Shown: positions 52,330 through 63,557, numbered from the stretch's first letter. The stretch: 64,000 nucleotides of DNA from Ashinkailepas kermadecensis (GCA_034440615.1 JAOTOM010003955.1:138841-202840), one strand, 5' to 3'. The notes: generated by a model from the letters alone, not told the origin. Translations and numbers: made by a program.

Positions 52330-54640
52330 CTATCCGCGGTCGTGACGTACGGCCGGGGGTTGCTGGCACTGACGGCGCCCGGTGACGAGCTCGACGTACA
52401 CGTCACGGGACCACCTCAGGGTGTCGCTGATCATCAGCTGACGCATCAGCTTCGCATAAACGCGACTGATACGCAACTGTTTGAGCACGGTCTCGTTACC
52501 CCGATACCAAGTACCGAGGGAGCCCACGACGAAGGCGTGGGTCGGGGCCGTTTTGCCCTGCTGGCGGAGCTGCTCCACGAGGGGGGCATACCTTGCCAGC
52601 TTCCCTTCGGCGGCGGCACGCAGCGCTGTGGCTCGGTCCTCGAAGGCGATGATGACATCGACCAACGAGATCTCGTTGCCACGCGTCACAACCAGGTCCG
52701 GGCGGAGGACGGTTGACGCAGCTGTCGGTTGACGCGCAGCTCCACGCTAGGCACCTGTCGGTTGACGCGCAGCTCAGTGCCGCCCCGCTGCGGCACCGCC
52801 TATGGGAAGCGGAACAGCGCTGCGTTGTGGCGCAGCTGAAACGCAGCACTGTGCGGCCGGCAATGATTGAGAACATGGGGCACCGTCTCTCTAGTGTAGC
52901 CGCAGCGCCGGCAGCGCCGGTCCCGTGCGCCGCGCTGGTAGCCGTTAAGCGGCACGAGGCCCAGCCTTGCCCGGTGCACGAACTGCCACTCGGTGCCAAA
53001 CTGTGTGAAGCTCCCACTATGCATATAATGGGAGCTCACAGGCTGGCTGGCGACACAGTCCATGACCTTGCCATGGTGGGACATGGCCAGGTCAGCCAGC
53101 GCGGGTTGGCGGATCGCACCACGGACAATGCGGGCCTCCTTGCGCGGCTCGACAGCCGCGGTGCCCACGTGGAGCACCGGACCGAGGACAGCAGCGTGCC
53201 ACGCGATGGCCACATGAGAGGCCAGCACCACAGTGGCGACACGAGGACGTGTGAATCGTGAAGACACGTCACCGCCATCTCGCATCCACTGCCCATTCAA
53301 ATAGGCTGCCAGGTAAGCTGGTGTGGGTAACCGGCCATGCCAACGACGAACTACGGTCTCGAGCTCGACGCTGGCGAGACGCGCTATCTCGAGGTCACGG
53401 GAGCAGAGGAGCTGCGACGTGGCAGCCGCCATTAAGACGTCTGCCTCCTGTGACAGTCGAGTTATTTCGGGCCCTGCGTCTGGCGTCGGGGATGAGGTAG
53501 ACGTGCGCGGTCTGCTGCGACCGTTCATCGGATGGTTAGTCCGTAAAACGCAGCGGTGATAGTCCAGGATCCTTGTTGCTATTTCCAGGCACAGACACAC
53601 GAAAGATAACCACGACTTATCCAACCCGGCTCTCAGTTCGATCGACACTCGGTCCGTCCCCACGCCACGACAGGTCACGCAGTGGTAGTCACCAGATGTT
53701 CGGCGGGAGCGATGTTAACAGCTCGGCGTCTGGTGATGGTCTGCCCTCCCGAGGGTCCTGTCCCTGGGTATTTATTCAAGTGTGTATATATACTAATGGG
53801 AAAAGCCTGCACGCGCTGACCTTTGCCGGGGACGGAAGTACACGTGCAACGCACGTGAGAGTGAATCACTGCGTGTCGATGAGTAACTGAATAAGATGGC
53901 CGCGCTCGCGGTCTGTAATTGAATTTGCTGTTTGTGTTTATTTAATCTAACCGAGGCTCGCATTTTGATAGCTTGTAGGTGACGTGTTGCTTTCGTTAAT
54001 TGTGCGACCGTGCAACCGCAGGCACGTGCCGGCCTTTGCCGGAGACGGAAGTACGACGCGTACAATGCACGTGAGTGTGGATCATTGCGTGTCGATGAGT
54101 AACTGAATAAGCTGGCCGCCGTGCGCGTGTTTATGTGAGTTGTCGGCGTATATTATTGCCGAGCGGAGCTCGGTGGCGTCGGCGGGCGCGTGGCGCGTGT
54201 TGAGGGGATGACGAAACGCATGGTCGTGGGCTGGTTGGGAAGTGTGGTGGTATGCTACCATGCTTCGCGTTGCTACACTCCGCCACAAACTCCGTCAGCC
54301 CAACGCCACCCGACGAGACAGGCGCGTACATGTAGCCCCCGGTGGCACGCCGAGGAGACCCATGAAGGGTTTCACTCGCCAGCGGAGCACCACGTCGAAA
54401 GCTCGAAGTGGCCCCTTAGTCAGCACACCCAGCCGCAGGCAGTGGGTGAGTCGCTGGACGATGGCAGTACGCAGTGCGTCCAGCTTTTGCCAAGGGACAA
54501 GAGCCTTTCGCATCGCATCGTATCCGAGGGCATCGTCGAGCAGCGGCGGTGTGCCCGTCGACCCAGTCGCCGAGCGTGAGACAGCGTGCTGGTACAGCCC
54601 TATCACCACCCGCTTCCCAGAGCACACCGGCGCGCGCAGC
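52330..54640 (-). pseudogene. RLE-type LINE ORF: RT thumb, CCHC finger, endonuclease
   Basis: Read on the minus strand: a thumb segment (DALGYDAMRKALVPWQKLDAL, YAPVSSGGVGLTEFVAE; 54627-54150), then after the insertion a helical linker, HRARLGLVPLNGYQRG, the finger CRRCGYTRETVPHVLNHC (C-X2-C-X7-H-X4-C), and ISLVDVIIAFED...K with VVGSLGTWYRGN, which fits the PD-(D/E)xK restriction-like endonuclease of R2/NeSL LINEs. Those LINEs normally insert at specific repeated targets. Frameshifts occur around 52700-52760 (a duplicated GTTGACGCGCAGCT block) and 54130. The catalytic part of RT is not preserved. Confidence 0.75.
53580..54125. repeat. Insertion with ~85-bp direct repeats
   Basis: 53819-53902 and 54034-54120 share CCTTTGCCGGRGACGGAAGTAC and GCGTGTCGATGAGTAACTGAA. 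The block separates two parts of the LINE ORF, so it was inserted or expanded within it. Identity unknown. Confidence 0.7.
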
Positions 54641-54930
54641 AGCGGTGCCCCCCTGCCGGCCTAGTCGGCCGAACGTGACGGCCGAACGTGAGACGGCTGC
54701 TGGTACAGCCCTGTCACCACCCGCTTCCCAGAGCACACCGGCGCGCGCAGCAGCGGTGCCCCCCTGCCGGCCTAGTCGGCCGAACGTGAGACGGCTGCTG
54801 GTACAGCCCTGTCACCACCCGCTTCCCAGAGCTAACAGGCGCGCGCAGCAGCGGTGCCCCCCCCCTGCCGGCCAGTCGCCCGAACGTGAAACGGCTGCTG
54901 GTACAGCCCAGTCACCGTCCACTTCCCAAC
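54575..54930 (-). repeat. ~100-bp tandem repeat, 4 units
   Basis: Units contain CTGGTACAGCCC, CACCCGCTTCCCAGAGC and GCGCGCGCAGCAGCGG at about 100-109 bp spacing. The first unit overlaps the LINE thumb coding sequence, so the array grew out of LINE sequence. Confidence 0.85.
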
Positions 54931-55380
54931 CCAAAGAAGACGCGGTAATGTGCAATGGCCAATGCCAGCGGCTGTCCCTCTCCCCCAATCAGGGACATAT
55001 ACACGATATTCTTCCCGAAGACACCCCTTCCGGTACGTCTGCGGCAGCGCCCCTTTGATAAAATAGTAGAAAGAGGGCCCCTCCAGACGAGTGTCCCGAT
55101 GAAGGTCCTGGATCCGCCCCTGCTCCCCCACTATGAAATGTCTACCTGGGCGCCTGTTCAAAGTATTGCCTTAGTGGCAAGTACATGTAAGGTGACTATC
55201 TTAAATAGTTGTGCAGATCAGGTGCACCGTCTTCAATAAAACAAACTAACAATAAAATAAATGATATCGGACGTCTGATGCGCACCAAACGTCCGAAGCA
55301 ACGTAGACCATGTTATTTGGGTTAAGACTGGGACGCCTGCAGACTGCGACGCCTTTTGCTACCTTCAGAGTATGGTGTAG
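54931..55380. other. No recognisable gene
   Basis: Spacer between the tandem repeat and the small gene. CTTTGCTGCAG at 55393-55403 could be a 3' splice site for that gene. Confidence 0.45.
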
Positions 55381-55413
55381 ATGCTGTCCGCAGCTTTGCT
55401 GCAGATTGCAAGC

Positions 55414-55923
55414 ATGTTGTACTCAGACTCTGACGGCCGAAACTTCTCTTCAGAGGCTCGAGAGCGCACCGAGAAGCGGAAGGAGCTGCCATTGGCACAC
55501 AAGATCAAGAAGCCCTCCGTGAAGCGAAAAATTATCGAGACTAGCGACGAGGACGAGATCGTCGAGCCGTTCCCGGATAGTGATTCGGAGCCAGAGGCAC
55601 CATCGCCGCCGAAAAAGGAGGCACTTCAAACCGTACCATATCAGGAGATTAAAAAAAACTCCGAAATCGTCATTGTCAAGCTGGACAAGAAGAAGTTCCT
55701 CGCCCAGGTTAACGAAATCCAGACGAACTCCACGGCGACTACCAGGACGGTGCATGTCCTGTTCTTGAAGAAGCTGCCGGGCTCGGACAAGAAGTTATAC
55801 TTTCCAGAGAAAGATGACAAGTCGATTGTCTACCCGCACGAGGTTCTCGGAAAGGTAGAGGTGACGCCAGACCGCCACGCCTCCGTGTTCGAGATTGTCG
55901 GCGACGTCCGTGATCTCAACTAG
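55414..55923 (+). CDS. Small acidic/basic protein of unknown function
   Basis: ATG at 55414 (preceded by a possible TTTGCTGCAG acceptor; a longer frame starts at 55381). 169 codons: a charged N-terminal half with a basic patch (KIKKPSVKRK) and a Glu/Asp/Ser run (TSDEDEIVEPFPDSDSEPE), typical of a disordered nuclear region, then a compact C-terminal domain of about 85 residues (IVIVKLDKKKFLAQVNEIQ ... FPEKDDKSIVYPHEVLGKV) with a beta-rich chromo/Tudor-like feel. Similar C-terminal blocks occur in proteins linked to arthropod transposable elements, from memory. A natural stop, then AATAAA at 56010-56015, suggests a transcribed gene. The last 35 bp recurs, decayed, at 56078-56107. Confidence 0.55.
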   Translation: MLYSDSDGRNFSSEARERTEKRKELPLAHKIKKPSVKRKIIETSDEDEIVEPFPDSDSEPEAPSPPKKEALQTVPYQEIKKNSEIVIVKLDKKKFLAQVNEIQTNSTATTRTVHVLFLKKLPGSDKKLYFPEKDDKSIVYPHEVLGKVEVTPDRHASVFEIVGDVRDLN

Positions 55924-56009
55924 TAGTTTGCAGGGCATTCCCAACTGTTGTATTTTTCCGTTCGACCATTGTGTTTATTTGTTCCGACCTCAGCCAATAT
56001 TGTGTCTTT

Positions 56010-56015
56010 AATAAA
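56010..56015 (+). terminator. PolyA signal of the small gene
   Basis: AATAAA 87 bp after the stop codon, followed by GTGTAATTACC. The position suits 3' end formation of the 55414-55923 gene. Confidence 0.6.
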
Positions 56016-56104
56016 GTGTAATTACCAGGAAACAGCTGTCTCATATTTTGTTTTGATAATTGCATCGTCTGCGAAGTCAGTGACCTCAACTAGTGTTATG
56101 CAGG

Positions 56105-56735
56105 CAGGGGCGTCGATTTGTATCCTTTTGCGGGGGCCATGGCCCCCCAATGGTGATCTTGGCCCCCCAATGTTGATTTCGGCCCCCCAATAACCCATGC
56201 TATTTTTATGCTGATAAAAAGCTAAAGGAAAAAAAAAGAAGAAAAACACTGTTAGGTACATAGAAAACTTAGTTGATGTTAACCAGCACATTTTGTACTG
56301 AAAAAGAACAGATTTGGATTAGATAGTGGACTGAGTATCCAACTTTTGCTACACAATTCAAAATTATGTGCAAAAAAACAAAATAGCTAGATTTCCCTCC
56401 TCTGTGCAAGGAAAACTTACGCCATAAAATGTTAAGATTCGCTGATGATGCATTTTAAACCAGATTGTCTTTTTTAATGTTAAGCCACAAAACAACAATT
56501 GGATTGTCATACTGATGTTTGTACACACCACCAATGGCAAAACCACACACATGTGAGCTTAAACAGGAAAAAATCCATTCTTAATTTCCAGTCATTGTCA
56601 AACTTGCATTGTCCAGTGAACAGCAGACAATCATCCTTGAGATTGTGAATATACAAACTATAATTATCTTCAGCAGCCCACCTATCACACCATTAGCTTG
56701 ATATTTACCTAGGTACCTACCTAAATGCCGAATAA
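56105..56735 (+). repeat. CAGGGGCGTCGATTTG repeat family, copy a
   Basis: Starts CAGGGGCGTCGATTTGTATCC, then GGCCCCCCAATGTTGAT-type internal repeats, then AT-rich sequence shared with copies b and c. The CAGGGGCG start is hAT-terminus-like. No transposase. The AT-rich middle contains the longest version of the unit. Confidence 0.75.
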
Positions 56736-57347
56736 CAATGCATGCATTCAATATTGATACGGGGAAAACGAGAGCAATGTGTGGGCAAATCTGCCAGCTT
56801 ATGATGCCATGACAGAGAAAACTCAGCAAGAAGCTGCATGGCCACTGCAATATAATTGGTATTCCTAAAAGAATTAAAAAAAGAAAGCTATGGCTCACAT
56901 GACTTTTAAGCAAACCTTAGTCATCCACGACCAATGCTATACAAGAGAAATAGCCTTGACAAGCCCAATGTCTCGTACGCCGCAAAAACACCATTATTAA
57001 ACGCCGCAAAAATACCATTATTTTAAAAGGTACACCAAAGTCACATTCAAACCTTGATGACGTCACAGGTTTTTATTCGTATATTGCAGAAATTGGTAGC
57101 ATCAGGCAAGTTTCAATTTAACTGCATGGGGGAGTGACTTTTTCAGGCGTACCGGACCACAGAGTTCATTTGCGCCACCTTTTTTGAAGCGAGTACGTTA
57201 CATGTCTGACTATAAAAGCGGGTGTTTGCGATCAAGGTGCAGGCATGTGGACGTTTACATAAAGGGAATTTTACGTTATAGTTTGTGTTATATTTTAGGC
57301 GCTGAAGGCGGGGCTAGGATGGGGACATCCCCCTAATGTCTAGATGG
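56736..57347. other. No recognisable gene
   Basis: AT-rich spacer with a short tandem duplication CGCCGCAAAAA(C/T)ACCATTATT (56980-57025). Confidence 0.5.
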
Positions 57348-57775
57348 CAGGGGCGTCGATTTGTATCCTTTTGTGGGGGCCAGGGCCCCACCAGTGTTGA
57401 TCTTGGCCCCCCAATGTTGATTTGGCCCCCCAATAACATATGCTATTTGTATGCTCATAAAAAGTTGAAGAAAAAAAGAAGAAAAACACCATGCTAGGTA
57501 CATATAAAATGTAGTTGATGTTAACCAGCACATTTTGTAATAAAAAAAACAGATTTGGGTTAGATAGTGGACTGATTCTCCACCTTTTGCTACAAAATTC
57601 AAAATGGTGTGCACAAAAACCAATTGTCATTGTCAAACTTGCATACAATCCAGTCCCGTGAACAACAATCAGTTATCATTGAGAGTGTGGATATACAAAC
57701 TATAATTAACCTCAACAGCCCACTCATCACACTATCAGTTTGATATTTGCCTGGTACCTAGGCACCTAGGTACAT
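57348..57775 (+). repeat. CAGGGGCGTCGATTTG repeat family, copy b
   Basis: Same start and order as copy a with an internal deletion of about 200 bp. Ends near GGTACCTAGGCACCTAGGTAC. Confidence 0.75.
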
Positions 57776-57862
57776 GCTGCAGAAAGACTTAGAAGAGCTT
57801 GTGAAGTGGTCCAAAAATGGCAGATGAAATTAAATTTTGATAAGTGCAAAATCATGCATGTA
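57776..57862 (+). pseudogene. LINE reverse transcriptase scrap
   Basis: LQKDLEELVKWS, a 1-nt loss in an A run, then WQMKLNFDKCKIMHV: the conserved segment C-terminal of the RT catalytic box in CR1/RTE-type LINEs. Only 29 codons remain. It is cut off on the right by repeat copy c at CAGGGG. Confidence 0.8.
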
Positions 57863-57864
57863 TG

Positions 57865-58172
57865 CAGGGGCGTCGATTTGTATCCTTTTGTGCGGCCCCA
57901 CCAATGTTGATCTTGCCCCCCCAATGTTCATTTGGGCCCCCCAATAACCCATGCTATTTTATGCTGATAAGAAAGCTAAAGGGAAAAAATGAAAAACACC
58001 ATGCTAAGTAGAAACATTGATGTTAACCAGCACATTTAGTACTGAATAGAAACAGATTTGGATTAGATAGTGGACTGCCTCTCCACCTTTTGCTGAAAAA
58101 TGTAAAATTGTGTGCAATAACAAACAAAACAGCTGGAATTCCCTCCACTGTGGAAGTACAGCTTACATCTTT
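57865..58172 (+). repeat. CAGGGGCGTCGATTTG repeat family, copy c
   Basis: Third copy, inserted directly into the LINE scrap; it extends to the LINE-tail copy H. A fourth, truncated start is at 59950-59966. Confidence 0.75.
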
Positions 58173-58238
58173 CTGGGTTGGTTGGTTGGTTATTTGGGTT
58201 TACTGGCGCATTGACTGCGTTGGTCATACAGCGCCCAT
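58173..58238 (-). repeat. LINE 3'-tail hairpin (copy H) with (AACC)n
   Basis: Minus strand: GGGCGCTGTATGACCAACGCAGTCAATGCGCC, AAACCCAAATAACC and then three AACC repeats. No coding LINE adjoins it, so it is another tail-only copy. A target duplication was not identified because it lies at a junction of two repeats. Confidence 0.85.
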
Positions 58239-58628
58239 ACAACTTTTCTTGTTCCCACCTTAAAGCACAATAATACCCAATAGCTTTCGAAAAAAATTAC
58301 AACCATGTTCACAAAAATATAATTTTGTATTCAAAATCAGCTTAGGTTAGGTTAGACTCGGTTAGGTTTCTTTTTTAAGGTTGAGAATTTTCAGAAAATA
58401 AATTAAGTGAAATTTTAATTTAGTTTAATTTTTGTTCTCAAAAGATAGGTTAGGATAGGCTAGGTTAGGTTTTGTTGCATGAAAAAAAAATGTTTATGCG
58501 ATGTTACCGAACTCAAAGCCTTTTTGGCATTATTTTGCTCACAACATGAAAAGTAAGCACAAAAAATAAGTGGGTCCAATAATCTTAGTCACCTTCATAA
58601 ACATGGTATTCTGCATATTTTTCTTTGT
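58239..58628. repeat. TTAGG-like interspersed repeat, block 1
   Basis: Contains CACCTTAAAGCACAATAATACC and GGTTAGGTTAG-type motifs that recur at 59700, 61095, 61820 and 62315. Confidence 0.7.
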
Positions 58629-59549
58629 TTTAACACGCGCCCTGGAGGGCCTCTGAGAATTACGCGCACTGGAGGGGGGCGGATTCCGCCCCCCTAAGAT
58701 CTCGGCTCCTAGTAAAGCTGGAGAAACGAAATTCGCAGGGTGGATGGGCACGGTAGTGAACTCTATTGTGTGCAATTTGCATGACCTTAGGTCAATATCT
58801 TCAAGGTCAAATGAGGTCAGATTTGCAAAATTTTCCGGTTTTGCGTGGCTGGGCTTGTCATCGTTATGGATCGCTGTGATTGTGTTTAAATGCTCAAAAA
58901 TGGGCATCAATGATGTTTTGGACATTACTAATGATGCAATGCAGATGCTAGACCCAACATTTGACCTCAGGTCACCTATATAGCATCAGGTCAGTTACCT
59001 GTTCCAGTTACCGGAACCGGCCGCCCGCCCGACTGCTCCGTCGGGCAGCTCGGAGCAATCGGCTTCGTGAAGAAGGGAGTAAAGTACATGAATAAAGTAT
59101 GTCAACGCAATGACAAACAGTACAAATGACAACCAGTACTGCATTTATGGCAACATTCTAGTGTTTCAAGTTTGGTTCCATTAGCCTGTCATGAACTTCA
59201 CCTGACTTGACCTTGGTGACCTAACATGACCTTGAGACTATACAGCATATCAATATGCATCAAACAAGTCGCTAGTGTTGCCTAGAACACTTCCCTTTTG
59301 TCAGTATACTGGAAGCGCATCAGCGCCGATTTTTTTGGTCTGGCGCTATAACATCTTTTTGACTTTAACGGCCCGTAACTTGAAACATTTTCGGCCGATT
59401 TCAATTTTCCTTCCTTTAAACGACGCGCCGTTCATTTCTAAGCAGGTACACTGAAAATTGCGTATATCGACCGGTAAAATCTGCAGTTATTTGCGAAAAA
59501 CCGGAGGGGTAGGCGGATTTCGCCCCCCCTCCAGTGCGCGTGTTAAAAG
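58629..59549. mobile_element. 0.9-kb inverted-repeat element rich in AGGTCA
   Basis: Ends TTTTAACACGCGC on the left (58629) and its reverse complement GCGCGTGTTAAAA on the right, with GCGCACTGGAGGGGGG and CGCCCCCCCTCCAGTGCGC as extended arms. No transposase, so MITE-like. It holds at least eight AGGTCA/TGACCT half-sites between 58775 and 59240. It is inserted in the TTAGG-like repeat region. Confidence 0.7.
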
Positions 59550-62360
59550 AAAAAAAGGAACACCTTAGATTGCAAGGTTACCAAATAATTTGCAATTTTT
59601 GGGGAAACGTTTTTGGAATTTTTTTCACAAGTTTTCCAACTTGAAAAGCCTAAACTAACCTAACTTAACCGAACCTAACCCATTTGCTTGCTATATGGAG
59701 GCAAATGTGTGTAAAAACTTGTCTTGTTACCACCTTAAAGCACAATAATACCGATTTAGCTAGGTTAGGCTAGTTTAGTTGTTTACCTTGGAAAAATTGT
59801 TCAATCATTTTCAAAAATAAAATAAAATTGGAAGTTTTCTTTCAAAAGCAGCTGACATTAGGTTCGGGTAAGTTGGGTTCGGTTGTTCAATTTAGAAAAT
59901 TTTCAGAATATATATTGCTTAATTTTTGTTTCTATTTTTTTCTCCAAAGCAGGGGCGTCGATTTGTATCGATAGACACTAGCGCGCATTAAATTTCACAC
60001 ATCGTGATGGGCGTTCCTCAGAACATCCAAAATCGTAACATGCAAATAAAAAATTCCAGTTACAGAAATTCCAGCGCCTGAAGTCTAAATTTGAGGTTAC
60101 AGTGACAAATGTGACGGAGGTAAGACATCCGTGGTGCAATTGCGCGAAGTATTTAATCCGGAGGCCAATCTCACGTGACGTCGTACTGATTCGTTTTTTG
60201 TACTTCGCACATTCTGATGTATCGCACCTTCTGATGTATCTGCTGATTGGTGTGATTTTAGATAGTGAATAAATATCTTGCTGATATTTAATTCCCAAAG
60301 GAACAGTAGTTGAAGAAGTTGGCAGGTAAGCTTGAAAAAGTCCAGTCCATGCTTTTTTCTGATTTGTGCTCAGGGTTTCCATGTTAATATCACATAACTA
60401 CCACGTTTGTCTTCAAGAAGAGCTGTTTTTAGTTTACTTTTATTAATATTTTCATTCCACTGCTCTTAGTGCCCTTTCTGCCCAGGATTGGGGCACCTAG
60501 TGTTGCATTTCCGTCCAGGGGTTGGCACACCTTTTGGTAAATTTACAGCTTAAGGTAATTTCTGATTAATTTTTTCCCATGCAATGTTTAGGAATGTGAT
60601 AAACACGATTTTGGTAACTTTGTGTTTTAAGGTGTTTTATGAATTCGTGGAATGTATCATTTCAATGCAATGTTTATGAATGTGACTCAGATGATGGGAC
60701 CACTCATTTTCGATACAAATGCCTACATTTCAGGTTGTAAGCAAAATAACATCAACAAAAGCTTTGAATTAGGTGACATCGGGTAAAGTATTTTTTTTAA
60801 ATAAAATAAATGCAACATAACCTAACCTAACCTAGCTTAACCTCCCCTTGGAGAAAAACAAAACCAAAACATCAAGTTGTAAAAATTTCAAGCAATGTAT
60901 TTTTTTTTACAATAAAAAAATGTAACCCAATTTAACCTAACCTAACATAAGCTGCTTTTAAAGAAAAAAGATCTATTTGTTTCAAATTTTGGAACAATTT
61001 TTGCAAAAAATGTCGACCTTAAAACACTTAAACTAATCTAACATCACCAAACATAGCCCATTTGTTTGCTTTATGGAGGCAAATGTGTAATAACTTTCCT
61101 TGTTACCACCTTAAAGCACAATAATTCTGGTTAGATTAGGTTGCGTTAGGTTTTTTCATTTGTAAAATTTCAATAAAATAAATTGCGAGATATTTTTCCA
61201 ATCTTGTTTTTATAGTTGTTTTCTCCAAGGTCAGCTTAGGTTACATTAGGTTATGTTGAATTTTTAATGTATTTCTTTTAATTGCTATGTTACCTAACTC
61301 AAAGCCCATTTTTAATGTTATTTTGCTCACAACCTGGAAAGTAAGCATTTGCACAGAAACTGAGTAGTGCCATCAGCTTAGTGACATTCATAAACATTGC
61401 ATTGGAAATTTAAATAGAAAAATATTAATAAAATACATAAAAGCACACATTTAATGTCCTTTCCTCTGCAAATGCATGCCTTTCAATTGGGAGTAAAAAA
61501 TAACACCAAAAAGGGTGTGGAGTAAGGAAATATAGCATACAAATAATGTTCAAGATGTATGATGACCTTACCTAACATAGTTCAACTTCCCATACAAGAA
61601 ATTAATTGTTTTTAATTTAAATTTTCGAGGCATTTTCTCAAATATTTTCAACTTAAAAAACCTAACCTAAGCTAGCCTGGACCGTTTATTATTTTTTGTA
61701 GAAAAATCTTTAACAAAATTATTTACCAACAAATGATTTTTTTTTATAACTTACAATAAAAGCCTAACCTAACCTGACAAACCTCACCCCTTTGTATGCT
61801 TCATAGAGGTAAAATGTGTGTAAAACTGGTCTTGTGGTTACCTTAAACTGTGATAATACCTGGCTTTTTGGGTAATATTTCAGCTCATGGTACTCTCTAA
61901 CTTCTTCTAATTTATTTTTAATGCAGTGTTTGTTAATGTGCTGAACATGATGTAACCGCTCATTTCCTCTGCAGATGCACACTTTTCATTTGTGAGGAAA
62001 AATAACGTGGAAAAGGGGCTTGGATTTGAGTAATATAGGATGAAAAATAATGTTCAGATAACAAAAATGTAACATAACCTAACCTAACCTAGCCTAGACT
62101 TCCATGCAAGAAATGATTATTTTTATGCCAAATTCCCCCCCAATTTCTTTTTCTCGAACATTTTGAACTTCAAAAGTCTAACGTAACCTAATCTAGCTTG
62201 AACCGTTTTTGAAGATTTTTTTCATTTACTAACTTACAACAAAAGACTAGCCTAACGCAATTAGACAAAACCTAGCTCCTTTGAATGATTCGTGGAGGTA
62301 AAAATGGGTGTAAAACATGTCTTGTGGTTACCTTAGACTGCAATAATATCTCTTTTGTGC
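59550..62360. repeat. TTAGG-like interspersed repeats, degenerate array
   Basis: At least four further blocks share (C/T)TTTG(T/C)(T/A)TGCTT-ATGGAGG(C/T)AAATGTGTGTAA, CTTGT-ACC(A)CCTTAAA and then GGTTAGG or CCTAACC motifs (59690, 61065, 61795, 62278), spacing about 1,375, 730 and 480 bp. A satellite-like family, diverged, with runs such as CCTAACCTAACCTAGC at 60820, 60935, 61655 and 62070. No gene; one 134-codon minus-strand frame (59978-60382) has no motif. Confidence 0.7.
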
Positions 62361-63477
62361 TACCTGGTGTACGTGATGAACCTCCATCTGCATGCTGCAT
62401 GAGAGCATTGCACTTATTGGTTCACAAAGAACAATAACATTTTGAAAGTACAATATTTTCAGGAATGGAATCCTGTGCTGATAACATTCTCTGAGTTATA
62501 AATTTGCAGATCAGATCTACATCATTTGTGTTAATAAATATGAGAAATTCATAGAAATGCATACACCGGTTTGTAAACAACAAGTTATTCTGATGATTTC
62601 TGATGTATTGGAAAATGACAAATTTTCATGATGGAAGCAGCAAAGTTAAAGTACATATATCTCAATAAGTGGTCAGTTCACTAACAAGACAGCAAATTCA
62701 CTCAAATAGCACTCAAAATGCCAGGCGGCCCACTCTTTTTGCAAGTTTAAAATCGATGACAGTGCTTTCTTGAATCATGTTTAAAGCACATGAAGGGAAA
62801 TGTATTGCTGACACTTGTTAGGAACTGATGTGTGTAACGTTAATTAACACTTCTAATGTCCTGATGTTTGTACACAAAATATAGCTCACTATTGTAAATA
62901 GCATGGGAAGTATGATGCCATATATCATGGCTAATTTATGGTCAAACTGTTATGCAGCAGATTCCCTGTATTGTTACTTAGTTATTTGGGCTTTAGGGCA
63001 CAGACCATGTTGATCACATAGCTCCCTGCATTGGTGTTAACTGATACATCAGTATGTTTGCAAATTCACTGATGAGTGAATCCATACCATTCTCACTGGG
63101 GTATAAAAGCTACATTATAACATTGTTTATACCGGGCGGCTGTGTCGGTGCATTGACGGCACGTTAAACTTTCGGTCAAAATTCTGCCGTTTAACTTGAA
63201 TTAATGGATCGGGTGGTGGGGCCAGGGTTCACGCAACAAGCTCTGCTTTAGCAATCCGACCCTGGTTCATAAAGCCAGCCCAACAAGAACTCGGATGAAA
63301 CTAATTTTAAAAAAAAATGCATATAACAGAAACCCATCTCGATTGTCCTGCTTACTCAGGACACCATAGAAGTTAATGAAGCCAATGAAAACCATAGAAG
63401 TGAATGAAAATGTTACTTCATCCCCTGTATTGTTAATGGAAACAAGTCTCTTGAACCATATGTTATGTCTTTCACAG
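62361..63477. other. No recognisable gene; decayed LINE tail
   Basis: AT-rich. 62979-63030 is a decayed minus-strand LINE tail (copy I: GGGAGCTATGTGATCAACATG...TGCCCTAAAGCCCAAATAA). 63100-63290 contains ACGGCACGTTAAACTTTCGG and a GACCCTGGTTCATAAAGCC block that could be SINE-derived, but I cannot show it. Confidence 0.4.
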
Positions 63478-63557
63478 TGCTGCTCCATCCACCTCCAACT
63501 CCAACCCTGACCAAACTTCAGGAGCTCATCCTTCTCCAAAGCAGTGTGTTGAAGAAG
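63478..63557 (+). CDS. Possible internal exon of an unknown gene
   Basis: 80 bp between TCTTTCACAG and AAG|GTATGT. Open in two frames; in the phase compatible with 44790-44859 it reads VLLHPPPTPTLTKLQELILL... The 18.6-kb intron this implies would be full of repeats, which is plausible for such a genome but unproven. Confidence 0.2.

Larger units (their letters stand above)
51776..54640 (-). mobile_element. R2/NeSL-like LINE with restriction-like endonuclease
   Basis: Minus strand. GC-rich coding remnant (52330-54640) followed on the same strand by a non-coding stretch to about 51776 that ends in a C-rich run and CCTAACCCC, a plausible 3' UTR and 3' end. It is split by an insertion at about 53580-54125. 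Confidence 0.65.

Noticed and set aside
59978..60382. 134-codon minus-strand gene
   Set aside because: No motif or splice context; it starts at a truncated repeat boundary and has AT-rich random-like composition.
58239..62360. True telomere
   Set aside because: The CCTAACC motifs are scattered and in both orientations within diverged unique-like sequence, not a continuous array.
63100..63290. tRNA-derived SINE or tRNA gene
   Set aside because: A GGTTCA-like box is present but spacing and A-box do not fit well enough to call.
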